Assembly: GCF_030848805.1 (NCBI RefSeq)
Contig: NC_092368.1
Coordinates: forward strand, 16,237,341-16,301,340
DNA length: 64,000 nucleotides
From: Temnothorax longispinosus
Lineage: Eukaryota; Arthropoda; Insecta; Hymenoptera; Formicidae
Reading direction: 5' to 3'
Part shown: positions 59,608 through 64,000 of the stretch, one piece after another
Numbering within the stretch: position 1 is the first letter of the stretch
Layout of the letters: each line of letters opens with the position of its first letter
The notes under the pieces: generated by a model
The model's database searches: none
Told to the model about the DNA's origin: nothing
What the model saw: only the letters and a program-made list of their open reading frames with translations
Made by a program: the position numbers and the translations under genes

Positions 59608-59895
59608 CGTGTGGAAGGAAACCAACAAATATTTTTTTTGAAATTAAATTTCAAAGGTGGTCAGCTGGATTCGAACCTGGATCCTCGCAGTTACGAATCT
59701 AGCACTTATGCCCGATCTACAATAGCTGTAGTAAGCTGTAGTAAGCCTCAAGCCGTAAGAAATTGACCAATTACAGGCGAATGTGAGGAGAATAATCGAC
59801 TGTGATTGGTCAGTTTCTTACATCTTGAGGCTTACTACAGCTTACTACAGCTATTGTAGATCGGGCATTATGCTACTAAACCACACTGCCTCCCC
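59608..59895 (-). mobile_element. tRNA-derived SINE, copy 2, split by a MITE
   Basis: Same order as copy 1: GGCAGTGTGGTTTAGTAGC head, B box GGTTCGAATCC (59667-59677), CAGCTGACCACC, an A/T-rich spacer and GGTTTCCTTCCACACGT. The head is interrupted by the element at 59709-59867; removing it and one TTA restores an uninterrupted tRNA-like head. Confidence 0.7.
59709..59867. mobile_element. PIF/Harbinger-like MITE, TTA target site, inside SINE copy 2
   Basis: Exact terminal repeats TGCCCGATCTACAATAGC, continuing TGTAGTAAGC, at both ends. Flanked by TTA (59706-59708, 59868-59870). Confidence 0.88.
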
Positions 59896-60106
59896 GGTGT
59901 TCTCTTTACACCAATTGATTCACTTCATTATGGGGACGGTGAGCGCCACTCTTAGCCGCTAGGAGCGCTAGCAAAGTTGGCTCCGTTCTCCGTCCTCCGT
60001 CCTCTTCTGCTATGTACTGACCTCGTGTTATTATGGTGGCTCGCGCGATGAGGTTAGCGCAATTGGCGCGTCTCGCCAATATTAACGTTGACGTTCTCGA
60101 CAATTG

Positions 60107-60133
60107 ATGACTCGCGTAGCGCGGCCATTGTAA
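60107..60133 (+). promoter_or_regulatory. Possible upstream ORF of POLRMT
   Basis: An ATG at 60107 opens eight codons (MTRVARPL) and stops two bases before the POLRMT start codon at 60136. It matters only if transcription begins upstream of 60107. Confidence 0.35.
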
Positions 60134-60135
60134 GG

Positions 60136-63100
60136 ATGTTCAACTTCCTGAAGACGCGGGCCGCCTCGATGCAGAATGCGCGTATTATGTCAACACGCTC
60201 AGCCGTCCAAACCTATCGGGCGCAACCATGCTCGTTCTGCAATTTCCATCATCTGACCCCGCCTCGCGGTACGTGTCCGAGACGATCTTTAATTACGAAT
60301 AATTGCGAGTAACATATTGTCATTTTGCGAGCTCGGTCCTTCCTTACCTCGTTACAGCTCTTACCTTTTCGCAACTTTTCTTTTTTCTGATATCGGTCGT
60401 AAGGAAAGATTTGTACACTTTATCGTGTATTCCACTCTGACTTTTCTACATATTAATTGGTATAACGTGACAATGTCATAAATTAACAAAAGCTTTAATC
60501 AATTTTTCTTGGCTAGATGTTTATGTATGTATACATATTTATAGCTCAAAATATTTCAGACATAAATAGACCTTGTCATAAAGATTGAATGGGATACTGA
60601 GGGATTGTATCTGTTTTTCTACCTGAACTTTGTAATAATTTATTTTGTATACTTTCAGCAATGAGATGTACGGTGATACGCTGTTATGCAACAACTGATA
60701 CAGTAGAACTACAAGCCACCTTGCAAAAGAAGAAAGTTAAACGTCGCTCGAAGAAATACGCAGAATTATTGGAAGGTATGCCAGTGTAGAGAACAAAGTA
60801 CACAAAAAGTGACATGTATCTATTTAATAATGAAGAAGTGAGCAATTAATAATTAATAAGTAACTGATCATCTTTTATCGTTACTGATACTAGTCACTGA
60901 TCAGACGACTAGCAACAGAAAAGCAGCGATCCGCAAATTGAGCTCTGCTCAGGTGTCTCTCTTGGTTGGTCAGCCTAATATTACGCTAGACAAGCTGCAC
61001 AAGATTTCTAATTTTCATCTTAAGAAGGAGACGATTACGACACAAACAAAGGATTCCAATGAAAAGACTCGGCTTGAGAAGGATTTGACTTATATGGTAA
61101 ATAGATCAAGTTTTATGATGATGTATCTCGAAGAACAAAATTGGAATTAAATTATGTAAGAATTATTTCTGAGTAGAGGTAGTCAGATATATTAATGTCG
61201 GAGAATATAATTTAAATATCATGATAGTCGAATCACCTGCAGAAATTGATGTATCAATTCTAGGACGGCAAGGTAGACAATACAGATTGCGCCATACTTA
61301 AGGAATCTGAGCAATTAGACGCATCTGCAGTCGTAGAGAATTTGAAAGAATCTGGAACAAATGATCACACTATGTTAATTAAGGATTCTTCCTTCTTGAA
61401 TATGCTGCAGCAAGATGACAAAAATGAGGCCAAAGATACAAATCAGGATAGCATGCTGTAAGTACGATTAATTGGATAATCTGTAGGAGAGATTCCTTAT
61501 CTTATATCATGTGCACAATTCGTTTTTTCAGTATGCAGACACCGAAATACAACGTGACTTCAAATTCATATGCTACAATTCCCTTTACGAATGAGGCAGA
61601 TCAATCCGAGAAGCGTCTTTCCGATCACAATCTGATTTCTCAATTATTAGCGCATATGGACATTTATGTACAAATCAACATGCCGCATAAGGCCTTCAAG
61701 TTACTGATGTTGAACAAAAGCCATCTCAAGCATAGCAAAGTCTTTACTGCCGCTCTGTATAATGTGCTTCTGAATACCCATGTCTCTAATGCGCATGTGG
61801 AAAAGGCATTCGAAATCTACAGAATAATGAAGGTGGATTCTGTCAAGCCAAACTACCAAACGTACGCTTTCATGTTCGAGATAATCGGAAGAATAAGAAA
61901 CCAAGAGAAACGAGCAGGTAAATGGGGATTATCAATATGGCTTTAAAAAATAATATACACATAGGGCGAGAAAAAAGCAAGTCTCAAATTTAAAAAAATG
62001 TTAGGACTTGCAAATATATAAAAAACTAAGCATTTTTTTTAAGAAACTGTTTAGGTAAATTTTCTAAAAAGGAAATGTAATGCACGCAATGCATTTTTTA
62101 CATAGTCGGATTTTTTATGAAGTTAACATCATTGACAATGTTTTTCAATAAATTCAGAATATCTTTCTAAAATAATTTGTGATTTTTCTTGTTCTATATA
62201 TAATGATATATTTGATATATAATGATATATTCGATATATAATGATATATTGTAATATTTCTAAATTCTACACACATGTGCAGAGATAATCGTATAGATAA
62301 TGAAAGATCTTGATAAGATTTCAAGCATAGATATTTTTTTGGATCTTACAATAATTTTATAATTGTTACAATTTGAGTTGATTGTTACAATCTTCTCCTT
62401 ACAGAGAGTGCAGCAGAAGTGATGGCAGACATGAGCCGCGATGGTGTCTCTTTTGATGAAGTAATGAACGTGCAAATGAACGCGACGCAACGTAATACTG
62501 TTCTTCAGTGTATTAGATTATTAGATTCGCAATACCGTATACAGCACGAAGACATAGACACCGCGTACAGCTGCAATCTACTGAAGAATCTGACGATGAA
62601 CAATGATTATCAGAGCCCGGCGAAGGGAGTAGTGACCATGAACGAACTGCGGGAAATGATGCGTACGCAGATTGACTTAGAGAATCAGTGTAAGGTGCCG
62701 GTAAAGAGTGTCGCATTGTTCACTGGAAATCCTAATGTTAGACAACAAGCTATCAAACGGATCACGGAATGGGAGGAAACTTGGAAGTCGACTGTAACCG
62801 AGGCTTTCGAGAGAAACTTGACTTATCTGAAGCAGAAGGAAACAAAGATGAAGACCGATCTAAAGATTTTGTATCCATTTCTACAAGTGTTACCCAAGGA
62901 GGAGTATGTCAATGCGATTTTGAGCGAAATCGACCATTTGACCAAATTCTCCGAGGGATACAGCTGTACTATGACGTATCTTTACCTAACGCTAGGAATG
63001 CATATTTACAAGAGATACGAGTTTCACCGAAAGATGAAGGGTGGTATCGTAGAGAATTCCATTCAAACCTATAAGAAATATTTGGAGTGGTACATGCAGG

Positions 63101-64000
63101 AGGATCCCATTGAAAGGAGCAGCAACGGGCGTATGAAGTGGCAACAACTCGTCCAGGAGGCCAAAAAGTCTGGTATTTGTTGCGAAATGACAGTGCCAGA
63201 GTGGTCTCATAACACTATGATAAACGTTGGCAAGTTTTTATACAATATCATCGTGAACGATGTGAAGATACCACACGTGTCTAAGCCTGGCGCGCCCGAA
63301 CGACAGATACCCGCGTTCTACTTGCTCTTCAGGCTCCATTCCAACAAGTTCTTGATGGAGGAAATTAAGCCTCACCCTTACTTACACAGGTTCTACAAAG
63401 ACTCGCATCCGGAGATTCTGTCCTTCGACACAATTTCCTTGCCGACATGCTCTCCGCCGCGTCCTTGGATCGACGTAAACACCGGTGGTTATCTGCTCTC
63501 CAAGGTGCCGTTTGTTCGCGATCCCTACATGAAACCGTCGCGTCTTTTGAGAAGCACGTCGACGAAGCAGCTTTATCCAGCGTTCGACTGCTTGAATCAA
63601 CTCGGTTCGATCCCATGGAGGATCAATGTGCCCGTATTGGATATCTTGATTCAGATTTTCAGAGAGGGCGGCTCGAAGGAGTTGAATGTACCTCAACCCT
63701 CCACAGTAGTCCCACCTTCGTCGGAGGTGATCGCGAACGAAACGGAGAAGAATGCTAGAGAGATCGCAAAGCTACTGCTTCAACTCAAGCGCACGAGAAA
63801 TGAAATGCACGCGCTATGGTGTGACTGCCTCTACAAATTGTCTATCGCTGATCACTTTAGGGACAAGGTATTCTGGATGCCGCATAATCTGGACTTCAGG
63901 GGTAGGGCATATCCGGTGCCGCCTCATCTGACCCATCTCAGTTCGGACCTAGGTCGCTCGATCCTCATGTTCGCCCAGGGTAAGCCCTTGGGCCCTAAGG
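60136..64000 (+). CDS. POLRMT: Mitochondrial DNA-directed RNA polymerase, 5' six exons (partial)
   Basis: Single-subunit T7-like polymerase that transcribes mitochondrial DNA and primes its replication. Coding exons: 60136-60268, 60659-60775, 60894-61096, 61264-61457, 61532-61917 and 62405 to the window edge, 876 codons so far (human total 1,230). The first 45 residues are basic and acid-poor with Arg, Ser and Thr, a mitochondrial presequence. Exon 5 carries the pentatricopeptide-repeat region (KAFKLLMLNKSHLKHSKVFT, VEKAFEIYRIMKVDSVKPNY). The last exon holds the N-terminal domain of the polymerase and the conserved WMPHNLDFRGRAYPVPPHL, including the DxxGR motif that contacts nucleic acid in T7 RNA polymerase. 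The catalytic Asp and Lys motifs lie beyond the right edge. A GTAAGC at 63981 resembles a donor but codes Gly-Lys-Pro inside the conserved FAQGKPLGP block, so I read through it. Confidence 0.94.

Noticed and set aside
63981..63986. GTAAGC as a splice donor in POLRMT
   Set aside because: Reading through gives the conserved Gly-Lys-Pro-Leu-Gly-Pro block.
1..64000. CRISPR arrays, bacterial operons or phage genes
   Set aside because: Spliced eukaryotic genes throughout; no regularly spaced direct repeats with unique spacers.
1..64000. A dedicated, previously undescribed multi-gene system
   Set aside because: Neighbouring genes belong to unrelated conserved housekeeping pathways; the novel-looking parts are transposon families and the starvin promoter.

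Overview
The window is animal nuclear DNA, most likely from an insect. Its genes have short exons with GT-AG introns and insect-type gene content (starvin, black), and they sit in AT-rich intergenic DNA with CpG-rich 5' ends. Numerous small foldback transposons suggest an aculeate hymenopteran such as an ant. That species guess is an inference and was not tested.

Layout, left to right. (1) 0.5-1.7 kb: a decayed LINE. (2) 3.2-3.3 kb, minus: first coding exon of S-adenosylmethionine decarboxylase; the rest of the gene lies beyond the left edge. (3) 5.4-9.3 kb, minus: six-exon UTP14, an SSU-processome factor. (4) 10.4-12.7 kb, plus: six-exon CCDC6, divergent from UTP14. (5) 16.1-20.0 kb, plus: ten-exon BRAT1, ending in the family's Asp-Cys-Tyr tail. 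(6) 22.0-34.2 kb, plus: starvin, a BAG3-type co-chaperone with two alternative first coding exons separated by 6.4 kb; the downstream one has a textbook TATA/initiator promoter. (7) 34.2-45.4 kb: no gene, but a second LINE fragment and several foldback elements. (8) 45.5-51.4 kb, plus: five-exon alanine aminotransferase. (9) 52.3-57.0 kb, minus: five-exon black-type aspartate decarboxylase, convergent with the aminotransferase. (10) 57-60 kb: a nest of repeats that includes tRNA-derived SINE copies. (11) 60.1 kb to the end, plus: mitochondrial RNA polymerase, cut off by the window edge before its catalytic core.

The protein genes are mostly housekeeping (polyamine synthesis, ribosome biogenesis, Integrator/DNA-damage biology, proteostasis, amino-acid metabolism, mitochondrial transcription). 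Nothing suggests an operon-like or dedicated new system. The adjacent aminotransferase and aspartate decarboxylase are metabolically close, but their proximity may be chance.

The most unusual layer is transposon structure: about twenty short elements with long inverted repeats, from several target-site classes (TA, TTAA, TAA/TTA and non-TWA 3-bp). Several are nested inside one another, which lets insertion order and empty sites be read within this one window. Exon borders were set by hand from splice sites, reading phase and remembered family sequences; no alignment or search was run.
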